DNA of 50,161 nucleotides from JAYVYM01 sp046593925. Lineage in GTDB: Bacteria; Actinomycetota; Actinomycetes; Mycobacteriales; SCTD01. The DNA lies in contig JBKJQN010000019.1 in the NCBI GenBank assembly GCA_046593925.1, positions 1 to 50,161 on the forward strand, read 5' to 3'. The first letter of the stretch is position 1; each line of letters starts with the position of its first letter. The notes below the pieces were generated by a model that was not told the origin of the DNA, ran no database searches, and was given only the letters and a program-made list of their open reading frames with translations. The position numbers were made by a program, and so were the translations under genes. Shown here piece after piece: positions 16,738 to 25,263 of this stretch.

Positions 16738-18104
16738 GCGCAGCAGCTCGTCGGCATGTCTGACCGGAACAGCCGGGCGCAGATGCGCAGGGCTTCGGCC
16801 ATCGTCAGATACGGCGCCCAGGTGTCGGCGAGGTCGTCGACGGTGAGGCCGAACTTGATCGCGTATGTCGCGGCGAGCATCACGTCCCCCGCGCCGTCGA
16901 GGGCGGCGTGCACGCCGAGGACCTTGCGGGTGTCGGCGTCGATGACGAGTTTGAGCGCACCGCGGGTGTCGCGGTTCGCCAGCGCCCGCGGGATCTCCTG
17001 CGCGCCCAGGACCCGGCAGTCGCAGGCGTGCCCGGCGGCCAGTGCCTGCTCCTCGGTCAGCCCGGCGCTGGCGAGTTGCGGGGTGGTGAAGTTGACGGCT
17101 GGCAGGCCGCGGTAGTCGACAGTGGCCGGGTCGCCGAGCGCGCCGGCGGCGGCGGCATGGCCGGTCTGCGCGGCGACGTACACGTACTGCGGCGCCCCGG
17201 ATACGTCTCCGGCGGCGAAGATGCGTGGGTTGCTGGTGCGCTGGTGGGCGTCGACGACGACGAAGCCTCGCTCGTCGGTCGTGACGCCCGCAGCGTCCAG
17301 GCCGAGATCCCTTGTGTCGGCGAACCGGCCCGTTGCGACCAGCAGCCGTTCGCCGCTGACCTCGCCGCCCCCGGCGGTGTGGACTCGTAGGCCCGCTGCG
17401 GTCCGCTCGACGGAGACCGCACGCTCCTCGATCACGCCGATGCCGTCGTCGGCGAACACGCCGCGGAGCACGTCGGCCAGCTCGGGCTCGGTGTGCGGGG
17501 CGAACCGTCCGACGACGGTCACCTGCAGGCCCAGGTGCGCCCAGAGCTGGGCCTGCTCCAGCCCGACGTACCCGCCGCCCATCACGACCATCGACGCCGG
17601 GAGCTCGGTCAGCTCCATCGCCGTCGTCGACGTGAGGTGGTCCACGGCGTCGAGTCCGGGCAGGTCGGGGATGTACGGCGCGGCCCCGGTCGCGACGAGA
17701 TACGCCGGCGCGACCAGCGGCTCACCGTCAACGGTGAGAGTGGTCGAGTCGGCGAAACGGGCGTGGCCGTACCGGATGGGAAAGCCGTGCGCGTCGGCGA
17801 CGTCGGCGTACTTAGCTTGCCGCAGCGTGTCGATCAGGTCCTGCTTCTGGGCCATCAGCGCTGGCAGATCGACACCGCCCGCGCTCGTCGGCACCATCGG
17901 GAACGGGTTGTTGGCGGCCCTGTGCCGCTGTCCGGCGGCGGCGAGCAGGTTCTTGCTGGGGACACAGCCGATGTTCAGGCAGGTCCCGCCCAGTACTCGG
18001 TGCTCCACCAGCAGGACGCGCATGCCGCGCGAGCGGGCCTCGATGCCGGCCGCGAACGCCGCGCCACCCGTACCGATCACCACCAGGTCGTAGTTCTCGC
18101 TCAT
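16734..18104 (-). CDS. merA: Mercuric reductase
   Basis: A 456-residue flavoprotein disulfide reductase from the ATG at 18104 (MSENYDLVVIGTGGAAFAAG; longer starts upstream lack ribosome sites). FAD motif GTGGAAFAAG near residue 11, redox-active disulfide GGTCLNIGCVPSKNLL near 40, NADPH motif GGGYVGLEQAQ near 175, second FAD motif RIFAAGDVSGAPQYVY near 300, and the diagnostic C-terminal vicinal Cys pair DMPTSCCA at the very end. It lacks the extra N-terminal HMA domain found in some MerA. Reduces Hg(II) to Hg(0) with NADPH in the cytoplasm. First gene of the mer transcript, coupled to the small ORF downstream. Confidence 0.93.
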   Translation of the reverse strand: MSENYDLVVIGTGGAAFAAGIEARSRGMRVLLVEHRVLGGTCLNIGCVPSKNLLAAAGQRHRAANNPFPMVPTSAGGVDLPALMAQKQDLIDTLRQAKYADVADAHGFPIRYGHARFADSTTLTVDGEPLVAPAYLVATGAAPYIPDLPGLDAVDHLTSTTAMELTELPASMVVMGGGYVGLEQAQLWAHLGLQVTVVGRFAPHTEPELADVLRGVFADDGIGVIEERAVSVERTAAGLRVHTAGGGEVSGERLLVATGRFADTRDLGLDAAGVTTDERGFVVVDAHQRTSNPRIFAAGDVSGAPQYVYVAAQTGHAAAAGALGDPATVDYRGLPAVNFTTPQLASAGLTEEQALAAGHACDCRVLGAQEIPRALANRDTRGALKLVIDADTRKVLGVHAALDGAGDVMLAATYAIKFGLTVDDLADTWAPYLTMAEALRICARLFRSDMPTSCCA

Positions 18105-18144
18105 CAGGCGCCGTCCGTTTCCGATGGCGGTCATGGGCAGGTCG

Positions 18145-18182
18145 AGGTGGCAACCATACATAATCGGATAAGCGAATGCGAC
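18145..18182 (-). promoter_or_regulatory. AT-rich promoter/operator region of the mer operon
   Basis: Upstream of merA, an AT-rich island in very GC-rich DNA reads on the minus strand TTCGCTTATCCGATTATGTA. TATGTA could be a -10 box, and TTATCCGATTATG is an imperfect inverted repeat suitable for an ArsR dimer. Binding by the adjacent repressor is inference. Confidence 0.4.
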
Positions 18183-18188
18183 AGGCGG

Positions 18189-19410
18189 TCAGGACCTGAG
18201 CGCCGTGAAGGCCTGCAGCCAGCCCTCGTTGCACGTCGGGAACTGCGCGACCTGGTCGCGCGGTCGGTCCAGTGGGTTCTGCTCGCGGACAGCGAGCGCC
18301 GCCGTGTGGATCCACTCGCTCGCCTGCGGCACGACGGCCCAGGCGCCGACGAGGATCTGCCGCTCGGTGTCGGCCAACGCGCCGAGGTGACCGCGCGGGT
18401 CACGCTCGTACGTCCACGGCCTGGCGATCGCGTCGGCGAGATTCACCTCGGCGTGCGAGACCGCGAGCCCCTGCTGCTGGGCCTGCCGCCGGGTCAGGCC
18501 GACCGCGGCGACCTCGGGGTCGGCGAACACGACGCGCGGGATCCCGGCGTACCGGGCGGTCCTCGCGGTGCCAGGGATGTCCTCCGCGACCACCCGCGCC
18601 TGATACTCGGCGACATGTGTGAACGGCATGATGCCGGTGACGTCGCCGATCGCTCAGAGCCCGTCCGCGGCGCGGCAGCGGTCGTCGACGACGACTTCGC
18701 CCCGGTCACCGCACGCCGCGCCGGCACGCTCGAGCCCGAGCCCGTCGGTGCGGGGGGTACGGCTGGTGCCGACGACGATCACGTCGCACCGGATCTCGCC
18801 GCCACCGTCGAGCTCGACGACCGTGTCCCTGGCGTCCCGCCGCACCCGGGCTCCTCTGTCACCGTACGGACGTCGACGCGCCCGTCGCGCAGGTATTGCT
18901 CGGAGAGCTCGCCGACCCGGTCGTCCTCGCGCGACAGCAGCCGCTCCGAGCGCTCGAGGATCGTCACCTGCGCGCCGTACCGGCGCAGGAAGAGCCCGAG
19001 TTCGACGCCGACGACGCTGCCGCCCAGCATGACCGCCCGGTCCGGGATTTCGGTGAGGGTCGTCGCCTCGCGGTTGGTCCACACCTGACCGTCGGCCAGC
19101 CCCGGTATCGGGGGCAGGTAGGCGCCGGACCCTGTTGCGACGACGAGGTGCTCCGCGGTCAGGACCTGCCCGTCGACCTCGACGCGGCCCGGGCCGGTGA
19201 CGCGTGCGTCGCCTTTGACAACGGTCGCCCCTGACCGCACATAGCCCTGGACCTGCGCGGTGTCGTCGAGGTAGCGGATCATGTAGTCGCGGTACTCCCG
19301 CGTCAACGGCCAGTCCAGCTTTGCGCCGCCGCCGCCCCCCGCCGCGCGGTCGGTCTCGGTCTTCGCCCCGGCCGGGCGTAGCAGTGTCTTCGACGGGATG
19401 CACGCCCAGC
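18189..19410 (-). pseudogene. NAD(P)/FAD-dependent disulfide oxidoreductase, N-terminus deleted and frame broken
   Basis: Begins abruptly at WACIPSKTLLRP (about 19408), so the first ~45 residues with the FAD-binding G-x-G-x-x-G and the first redox Cys are gone. Then LDWPLTREYRDYMIRYLDD, LVVATGSGAYLPPIPGL, AVMLGGSVVGVELGLFLRR in one frame; near 18850 the sequence shifts to TVVELDGGGEIRCDVIVVGT. A TGA at 18654-18656 replaces the Trp normally preceding AIGDVTGIMPFTHVAEYQ. The end (PRVVFADPEVAAVGLT, ARPWTYERDPRGHLG, DQVAQFPTCNEGW) is intact to 18189. Three independent lesions make it non-functional. The family includes lipoamide dehydrogenase-like and quinone reductase enzymes of actinobacteria. 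Confidence 0.88.
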
Positions 19411-19907
19411 TGCCGGAGGTCTGCGCGCATCGTCGTGAACGGGCAGTCTGCGCCTGTTCACGGCTCGACTCGGCACGACTCAGGAGGCTCGGTGTCCCCG
19501 GCGCGGCTGCAGCCCTGGGTTGAGTCACGCCACGCCTTTCGGCAGTTGTCGCGGGGAGCGACCTTGCGGACCCGCGCTCCGGTCGCCCTGGTCGTGGGCT
19601 CGTTGCTGAGGGCTGTGAACGAGGGTGACGTACTCATGTCGGGCACGGTGACCAAGCGTGTCGTTGTCAAGCTCGCCGCGAACCTGCTGATCCCGTTCCT
19701 GACGTCCAGTACCGGCGCGCTGTTGGCCGTCCGGACCAGGCCTGAGGTCGGGAGGAGCGCGGTGTCCGGTCGGTGAGCCTTCCCGTGCGGGCGACCTGAC
19801 GGCCGCTCAGGATCTGGCGCGGGACATCTGCAGCCGGTCCCACCCCCGCGGTTCACCGGGTCGCCGCCCGCCACCGGGATGGTGTCGGTACAGGGCATGA
19901 TCGACGG
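19411..19907. other. No recognised gene (about 500 bp)
   Basis: Contains only a weak small frame at 19636-19776 (plus): 46 residues, MSGTVTKRVVVKLAANLLIP onward, with GAGGG upstream and a hydrophobic centre, but no family match. At 19818-19838, GGGAC and GGTCCC arms flank an 11-base centre just upstream of the Crp-type gene and could be regulatory. Confidence 0.4.
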
Positions 19908-20612
19908 GTGCCCGCCCCCACACCCGCGGCCGTTGGGCGTTCGATGCGTCCCTCCACCTCCGTGGAGGCGCTCGGGTTGTTGCGAGCCGGTGAACTGACT
20001 CTGCTGCGCACGATCGGGATGGTCCGGTACGTCGTGGCCGGCACCCTGGTCGCCGCGGCCGGCTCGATGGCGACGCACGTGCAGGTCGTCGGGGGCGGCG
20101 AGCTCGAGCTCATGGCCCGGCAGGAGGGGGGCCGAGCCACGATGTCGGTGGTCCGCACGGGCGGGGTCATCCTGGACATCCCCCTGCTGCTGGGCAACCC
20201 CATGCCGTTCGATGCCGTGGCCAGTCGCGACACCGAGATAATCTCCCTGTCACGGCAGCGGTGGACCCAGTTGCTGGCGGGCTCGCCGTCGCTGTCGCTG
20301 CGCTGGATGACGTCGATCGCGCGGCGGCTGGACGACGACCGGCGGCGGCTCGTGGTGGTGACCAGCAAGCCGCTCGTCTCTCAGGTGGCGTACCTGCTCC
20401 TGGATCTGGCCGAGTCGGGTGCCGGCCAGCAGCGGGTGGTCCGTCTGAGCCACACGACCATGTCTCACCTGCTTGGTGCCCGCCGGCAGTCGATCACCCG
20501 GGTGATCGCCCAGCTGCGCCAGAGCGGCCTGGTGTCGACCGCCTACGGGTCGACCGTGCTGCTCGATGAGGGCGGCTTGCGCGACGTCATGGGTTCTGAT
20601 CCGCTGCCCTGA
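19908..20612 (+). CDS. Crp/Fnr-family transcriptional regulator
   Basis: A 234-residue protein from a GTG at 19908; an ATG at 19944 is an alternative start. Residues ~35-125 form a cyclic-nucleotide-binding-type beta barrel (YVVAGTLVAAAGSMATHVQV, GELELMARQ, TGGVILDIPLLLG). The C-terminal ~75 residues are a winged helix with RLSHTTMSHLLGARRQSITR, V-I-A-Q-L-R-Q-S-G-L-V. The barrel lacks the canonical cAMP phosphate loop (no R-S-A-T) and has no FNR Cys cluster, so the signal is unknown. It is a single gene beside pseudogenes; it could regulate the energy genes further right, but nothing local shows that. Confidence 0.87.
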   Translation: MPAPTPAAVGRSMRPSTSVEALGLLRAGELTLLRTIGMVRYVVAGTLVAAAGSMATHVQVVGGGELELMARQEGGRATMSVVRTGGVILDIPLLLGNPMPFDAVASRDTEIISLSRQRWTQLLAGSPSLSLRWMTSIARRLDDDRRRLVVVTSKPLVSQVAYLLLDLAESGAGQQRVVRLSHTTMSHLLGARRQSITRVIAQLRQSGLVSTAYGSTVLLDEGGLRDVMGSDPLP

Positions 20613-20700
20613 CCTTGCGGCACCCTGCGGCGGCACATCGTTGACCATGACCTGGCAGGGGCAGCCGGCTGCGTCACGGCGACGGTGTCCCGAGTCCGGC

Positions 20701-21175
20701 TCAGGTAGTGGGCCACCTGTCGGCGGCGAGCGTGCGCGCCAGGTCCTCGACGCCCGACGCCGTGAGGCCGGGCTCGGGGGTACGGAGCTGCACGGGAGCG
20801 GTCGATCCACGCGGTCTGCAGGCCGGTGCGGGCGGCGCCGTCGATGTCCCAGGGGTGCGCACCGCGACGAGCAGCAGCTCCGCGGGCGGCACGGCGCCCT
20901 CCCGGGCGGCGTACGCGTAGGACTCGGGGGCTGCACGTGCCGCACGGCCTCGTCCGGGTCTCGGTCGGGAGCGTGCTGCGGGAACAGGCTGCGCAGTACG
21001 CCCTGGGCGATGGTCGAGAACGTCGCCTGACCTCCGGCGGAGCCAGCGCGAAGCCATCGCGCAGCACCTGGGCGAACCACGTCTGGGCGAGCTGAGCCGG
21101 CAGCCCGTTGACAGCAAACCGCTGCGACATCGGCTCCAGGTGCGACAACGTCCCGTTGACGTCGAGCACGATCAC
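20701..21175 (-). pseudogene. Haloacid dehalogenase (type II) remnant
   Basis: Minus-strand fragments of one HAD protein occur in order but in three frames: VIVLDVNGTLSHLEPMSQRF (nucleophile Asp), LAQTWFAQVLRDGFALA; then FSTIAQGVLRSLFPQHAP; then ESYAYAAREGAVPPAELLLV; then HPWDIDGAARTGLQTAWIDR (the conserved Asp/Trp-Asp-x-x-Gly motif of 2-haloacid dehalogenases); then GVEDLARTLAADRWPTT and stop. At least four frame changes within 475 bp. It starts about 50 bp after the selenoprotein-like gene on the same strand, possibly once its operon partner. Confidence 0.8.
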
Positions 21176-21227
21176 ACTGGGCGCTGGACTGTCAGCATCC
21201 GGTCCTGCTCGTCGTGCCGCCAAACGC

Positions 21228-22160
21228 TCACAGGTCGCGGCGCGTCGCCGGCGCCCGCGCCTCGACGAGCAGTCGCAGCGCCGCTTCGACGACCTCGCGT
21301 TGCCGCGCCCGGTCGCCGACGGGACCGATGGTGCGGCCCATCAGGTGCGGTGCGACGAGCACGCGCGGTACCCGCAGCCGGCCGGCAACATGGGCGAAGG
21401 CCCGGATGAAGACCGAGACGGTGGGGACACCCTGCTCTTCAAGGGCCCGGCTGACGAGTCCGACCGACCCGTGGCAGACCGGTCAAGTGGCGACGAGTAA
21501 GCAGGCGTCGACCCCTTCGGCACGCATCTGCCGGGCCCACCGCGGCGCTGCCTGCTCACGCAGCCGGACCTGTGAGGTGGCGCCGGTGAAGCTGTAGTGG
21601 GTGTCGGCGAGCCCGACCGCCCCTTCCGCTGCCAGCTCCCTCAGCACGGCGAGGGGAAAGACGGTCCCGGGGTCGCGCTGCGCTGTTCGCGCGTCGTAGC
21701 CGGGATGCCGCGCCGTGAGCATCTCGTCAGGCGTGCCGCGAGGGATCTCGGACAGCGTTGGCGCACCGCGCAAGAAGTCCTTGATCATCAGCAGAGACTC
21801 CTGCTGCGTGGGCCCGTCCAGCCCCATCGGGTCATCGCCAACCTGGAAGACGCCGCCGGCGGAAATCAACGCAAGGCGTCGATCCGCCAGGTTCCCCGTG
21901 AAGGGCGTGAACGGTGCGTCCTGCACCGTCGGCGCGTCGCCCTCACGGTAGGCATCGACCTGGGCCCGGTACACCGCCTCGCGCACGGGCTCCAGGGCAC
22001 CCGTGTCGAAGGCCTCGCCCAGGGCAGCCATGATGTGGGCGAGCGCGTCAGCGGCCTGCTCGTCGGTCATCGCGGCCAGGAACTTGGCCTGCATGTCGCT
22101 TCGCGCGCCGTAGTAGAAGGACTTGCGAAAGCTCTCGAAGCTCACCGGCTCGTCGACCAT
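21228..22160 (-). CDS. Probable selenoprotein: glycine/sarcosine/betaine/D-proline reductase selenoprotein B family (in-frame UGA read as Sec)
   Basis: From the ATG at 22160 (GGGAGG nine bases upstream) the frame runs 225 codons to an in-frame TGA at 21483-21485, then stays open for 84 more codons to a TGA at 21228. The joined product is 310 residues. Before the UGA: ADRRLALISAGGVFQVGDDP, DTHYSFTGATSQVRL, GVDACLLVAT; after it: PVCHGSVGLVSRALEEQGVP, RAFAHVAGRLRVPRVLVAPH, MGRTIGPVGDRARQREVVEA. This matches the GrdB/PrdB-like family, in which the residue at the UGA is the redox Sec or Cys, here making U226-x-x-C229. Reading UGA as stop would remove the conserved C-terminal third. A SECIS-like hairpin follows the UGA at the right distance. 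The rest shows no frameshift, unlike neighbouring pseudogenes. A simple nonsense mutation at exactly that codon is the alternative. Confidence 0.78.
21447..21485 (-). promoter_or_regulatory. UGA codon and bacterial SECIS-like hairpin
   Basis: Numbering from U of the UGA (21485) as 1: bases 4-7 CCGG pair with 36-39 CCGG, U8 bulges, 9-11 CUG pair with 33-35 CAG, C12-C13 bulge, 14-19 ACGGGU pair with 27-32 ACUCGU (one G-U), leaving a seven-base apical loop CGGUCGG. The loop has G at its second position and GGUC, like the E. coli fdhF SECIS. It starts 16 bases after the UGA, which lies within known bacterial SECIS spacing. Confidence 0.7.
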
Positions 22161-22230
22161 GGTCCCTCCCCACCCAGGTAGCCGCCCGGCCACCTATGCC
22201 CCTTGGAGACTGCCGTACGCCCGCCACCTG

Positions 22231-22665
22231 TCACCGCGGACGGCGGCTCAGGATGCGATGTCCACCTCCTGCCACCGGGGCGAGACCACGATTGTCAACT
22301 CGCGCCTGAGCCACGAGGCTGCGTGCCGGGTTGACCAGCTGGTGCCAAATGCGACGCCTGTCACGAACACGGCACAGGGCGCAGCGGCAAGGAAGTGGCG
22401 ACGCCAGCCGGACCGCTCGTCGAGGAGCAGGCGGTGCGCGGCCGACGCCACCGCGACGAGTGCGCACGAGCCGACCCGGACCGGCTGCGCCCACCCGAGC
22501 GTGACGAAGGGATCCGCACCGGGCGTCTTCGGGGGAGCTGGCGGCCTGCCCGGACGCCAGCTCGAGCAGGACCGCCAGCAGCACCAGCGCGGCACAGCCC
22601 GTCGCGGCGGCCAACCGACGACCGCTCGCGCCCACCTCCGACGGGTCGTTGCCGGGCACCGTCAC
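22231..22665 (-). pseudogene. Small membrane protein, apparently frameshifted
   Basis: A GTG at 22665 begins VTVPGNDPSEVGASGRRLAA with a first hydrophobic helix (GCAALVLLAVLLELASG). Near 22520 the plausible continuation lies in another frame: FVTLGWAQPVRVGSCALVAV, RLLLDERSGWRRHFLAAAPC and VFVTGVAFGTSW, giving a second and third hydrophobic segment, ending near 22248. No family recognised. The gene lies upstream of the selenoprotein gene on the same strand, about 70 bp apart. Confidence 0.4.
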
Positions 22666-22806
22666 AGCCCGGCGTTGGAGTCGGTGACACCGGGCGGGCC
22701 GCGGTCGTCACAGCTGCTCCCTCCTCACGATGGTCATGGGTGCGGCCCGGTCGTCCCTCCCGCCCAGGACGACACAGCGAAGCCCTACCGAAGGCGGGAG
22801 GCCAAG

Positions 22807-22822
22807 GGTCACTCAGGTGACC
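22807..22822. promoter_or_regulatory. Palindrome upstream of the AhpD-like gene
   Basis: GGTCAC-TCAG-GTGACC, six-base perfect arms with a four-base centre, about 70 bp before the start at 22893. It could be an operator for a dimeric regulator. Confidence 0.4.
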
Positions 22823-22892
22823 GTGCGGGCAGGCCAGGCAGGCCGTTGGGCGTTGCGCAACCATCTGGCCCCGTCTTTTGGAGAGGACTCCC

Positions 22893-23432
22893 ATGACCCG
22901 CATCCCCGTCCACACCGTCGACTCAGCTCCCGAGGGCAGCCGCGACACGCTGAAGGCGCTCGGCGCCCGGTTCGGCAAGGTTCTGAACATTCACGGGGCC
23001 ATGGCCCACTCACCGGCCGTGCTGGAGATGTACGCCGCGGTCCAAGAGGCGCTGCAGGACACCGGGACCTTCGACGGCAGGACACGCGAGGCGATCGCGC
23101 TCGCGGTCGGCAACGTCGATGAGTGCTCGTACTGCCAGGCCGCCCACACCGCCGGCGGCAAGGCAGCCGGGCTGAGCGAGGCCGAGACCGTCGACATCCG
23201 CCGCGGGTCGGTCGCCGACCCCAAGCTTGCCGCGCTCCTGGCGCTGGTCCGGGAGCAGGCGGCGCACGTCGGGCACGTCCAGGACAGCACCTGGCAGGGC
23301 GCCCTCGACGCCGGGTGGAGCGACGTCGAATTGACCGAGACCGCTGCCTTCCTGGCGCTCAACCTGTTCACCAACTACTTCAACCACCTGGTGCAGACCG
23401 AGCTGGACCTGCCTCCTGCGCCATCCCTGTGA
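22893..23432 (+). CDS. Carboxymuconolactone decarboxylase / AhpD-like alkylhydroperoxidase family protein
   Basis: A 179-residue protein from the ATG at 22893 with GGAGAGG upstream (an ATG-like start at 22878 is not needed). It shows the CMD-fold core: ALGARFGKVLNIHGAMAHSP near residue 20, then REAIALAVGNVDECSYCQAA with the C-x-x-C redox pair and following His (AAHT) as in AhpD. The second helical half (ALLALVREQAAHVGHVQD, TAAFLALNLFTNYFNHL) completes the fold. Likely a thiol peroxidase or related oxidoreductase of the cytoplasm. Stand-alone, with a palindromic site upstream. Confidence 0.88.
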   Translation: MTRIPVHTVDSAPEGSRDTLKALGARFGKVLNIHGAMAHSPAVLEMYAAVQEALQDTGTFDGRTREAIALAVGNVDECSYCQAAHTAGGKAAGLSEAETVDIRRGSVADPKLAALLALVREQAAHVGHVQDSTWQGALDAGWSDVELTETAAFLALNLFTNYFNHLVQTELDLPPAPSL

Positions 23433-23713
23433 CCTGACCTGCTCACGGAACCGTCCGTCACCGTCCCCCGGGGCTGACTCGCTGCAGGGGTACACACCCG
23501 CTGGTTGCCCCTGCAGCGAGGAGTGCGATGAGCCCGGCGCGGTCGCCGACGTCGTCAATGCAGGGAAGCGACCACCACCAGAGCCCGGCCGCGGGCTTGA
23601 CCGGCCGGACGTCGACGCGGGTCCCCGCGCAGGTTGCGGAGCCCGGCACGCCGGGGCGCCGACGGGGACGTGATGACCAGGCCGTAGCACTTGCCCCACC
23701 AGCGGCGCAGCCT

Positions 23714-24670
23714 TCAGGGTGTCGTGAGGAAAGCCTGGAGCGCGTCGGCGACGCCGGTGGCTGCCCGCTGACGCCAGACCGGTGACGTCACGTGCGCGGC
23801 GTCGGTGTCGTTGCGCATGTTGCCGCACTCGATGAACACCGCGGGCAGCCGGGCGAGGTTGAGCCCGGCGAGGTCGGAGCGCCGGTCCAGACCGTTCTGT
23901 GCGACGTAGTTCGCGGTCGGCTCCGCTGTCGCGGCCTGGAAGGCGGTCCGTACGGAGAGCGCCAGCCGGTACCCCGCGTCGAGGAAGGCTGCATTGCCGC
24001 CGTCGGGCGCCAGCGCCGGGGCGATGACGTGGAAGCCCTGTCCGGAGGCCGGCCCGCCGTCGGCGTGTACGGACACCGCCGCGTCAGCGTGGGCGGCGTT
24101 GGCGATCGCGGCGCGCTCATCGACGCACGGCCCGAAGCCGACATCGTCGTTGCGGGTCAGGACGACGGTCGCGCCGCGAGTGCGCAGGAGCGCCGCGGTG
24201 CGGTTCACGACGTCGTAATTGAAGGCGTGCTCGGCGTACCCGGCGTTCGTCGAGGTGCCGCTGGTGTTGCAGGCCTTGCGGAACCCGCCGGCCTCGACGA
24301 GGGCGTTCGCCCGGGCGGGGTCGGCACCGGTGCCGCCGTCGTGGCCGGCATCGAGCAGGATCGTCCGGCCGGACAGGGCCCCGGCGGACGGCACGGTCGG
24401 AGGCGGTGTGGTCACAGCAGCCGGGGGCGTCCTGGGGGCTGCGGGCGACGGCGCGGCGGGCGGCTCCGTGGAGGAGGCGCTGCCGGCATCGGTGCTGCCC
24501 GTGCCGCTCACGGTGGGGCTGGCAGTGCTCGCAGCAGCAAGGGCGGGCGGTTGCCCGGACGTGCCGTCGCATCCTGCGGCGCCCACCAGGATGAGGAGCG
24601 CGCTGAGCGAAAGCAGTCGGCGACGGCGCCGTCCCGGCCACCAGGTTTTCGTCTGCACGCGCGCCTCCAT
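23714..24670 (-). CDS. N-acetylmuramoyl-L-alanine amidase (Amidase_3), lipoprotein
   Basis: A 318-residue protein from the ATG at 24670 with AGGAA upstream. Residues 1-34 are a lipoprotein signal peptide (Arg-rich start, hydrophobic run, lipobox LVGAAGC with Cys34). A Thr/Ser/Pro-rich linker spans ~35-98. The catalytic domain shows the Zn-ligand order of Amidase_3: LDAGHDGG, then Glu in GYAEHAFNYDV, SVHADGGPASGQG, and the catalytic Glu in FIECGNMRNDTDA. Cleaves the amide between MurNAc and the stem peptide outside the membrane. The last residues (ADALQAFLTTP) end normally. Confidence 0.92.
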   Translation of the reverse strand: MEARVQTKTWWPGRRRRRLLSLSALLILVGAAGCDGTSGQPPALAAASTASPTVSGTGSTDAGSASSTEPPAAPSPAAPRTPPAAVTTPPPTVPSAGALSGRTILLDAGHDGGTGADPARANALVEAGGFRKACNTSGTSTNAGYAEHAFNYDVVNRTAALLRTRGATVVLTRNDDVGFGPCVDERAAIANAAHADAAVSVHADGGPASGQGFHVIAPALAPDGGNAAFLDAGYRLALSVRTAFQAATAEPTANYVAQNGLDRRSDLAGLNLARLPAVFIECGNMRNDTDAAHVTSPVWRQRAATGVADALQAFLTTP

Positions 24671-24849
24671 CGGGCTTCCTGGCGGACCATACGCGGCGCT
24701 GGCGCCCGAGACGTGCCTGCCCGAGCTACGGCCCAGCTGTCACGGCGCCCAAGACGTTGGTCGGCGCGCGCTGCGCCGCTCGAGCAGCGAGAAGGGGACC
24801 CCGGGGTGCACCCCTTTCGACGGACGTCGACGAGCTGCCGGAGGTACGG

Positions 24850-25263
24850 GTGCACAGCGGCGACGGCAATGATGATGAAGACCTGGCGGCCGGCCACGCG
24901 GGGCTGGCTGGTCTGCCCCGCGGCTCCGGCGAGCCGGGGGAGACGATCGCACGCCTAGCGGGCTCCGCGGTGCAGGCGATCCCGGGCGCCGCCGGCGCCG
25001 GCCTGACGATGCTGGAGTCCGACCGGCCGCAGACGGTGGTCGCCACCGGCCCCCGGGTGACCGAGGTCGACAACGACCAGTACGGGCTGTCGGAGGGCCC
25101 ATGCGTGAGCCCGGGTGGGGCGCCCCGATGTGCACAACGCCCTGTCGTTGCCGCTGCTGACGGGGAACGGCAAGGCGCTCGGCGCCCTGAACGTGTGCGC
25201 CCACCATCGCGACGCCTTCGACGACCGCGCGGGCACGTTCGGGGTCCCCTTCGCCAGTGCACC
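24850..25263 (+). pseudogene. GAF-domain (GAF/ANTAR-type) protein fragment
   Basis: From a GTG at 24850 the frame reads ETIARLAGSAVQAIPGAAGA and LTMLESDRPQTVVATGPRVT to YGLSEGPCV; the family sequence resumes in another frame as DVHNALSLPLLTGNGKALGA, LNVCAHHRDAFDDRAGTFG. About 20 residues normally between these blocks are missing, so there is an internal deletion with frame loss near 25110. The C-terminal ANTAR RNA-binding domain expected for this family is absent: the sequence runs into the GTGCAC repeat cluster at 25246. Confidence 0.75.

Noticed and set aside
18654..18656. A second in-frame UGA, in the disulfide oxidoreductase
   Set aside because: Homologues have Trp just before AIGDVTG, not Cys or Sec; the gene also lacks its N-terminus and has a frameshift, so this is a nonsense mutation, not selenocysteine.
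19636..19776. 46-residue frame with hydrophobic centre
   Set aside because: No family match, odd Arg-rich tail and position inside decayed DNA; not enough support for a gene.
19818..19838. GGGAC...GGTCCC arms upstream of the Crp/Fnr gene as another DosR box
   Set aside because: The arms are 11 bases apart rather than the few bases of a DosR core, so it does not fit the motif.
23433..23713. Small minus-strand frame (GTRVDVRPVKPAAGLWWWSL region)
   Set aside because: Some protein-like sequence occurs but frames alternate and no family is recognised; left unannotated.
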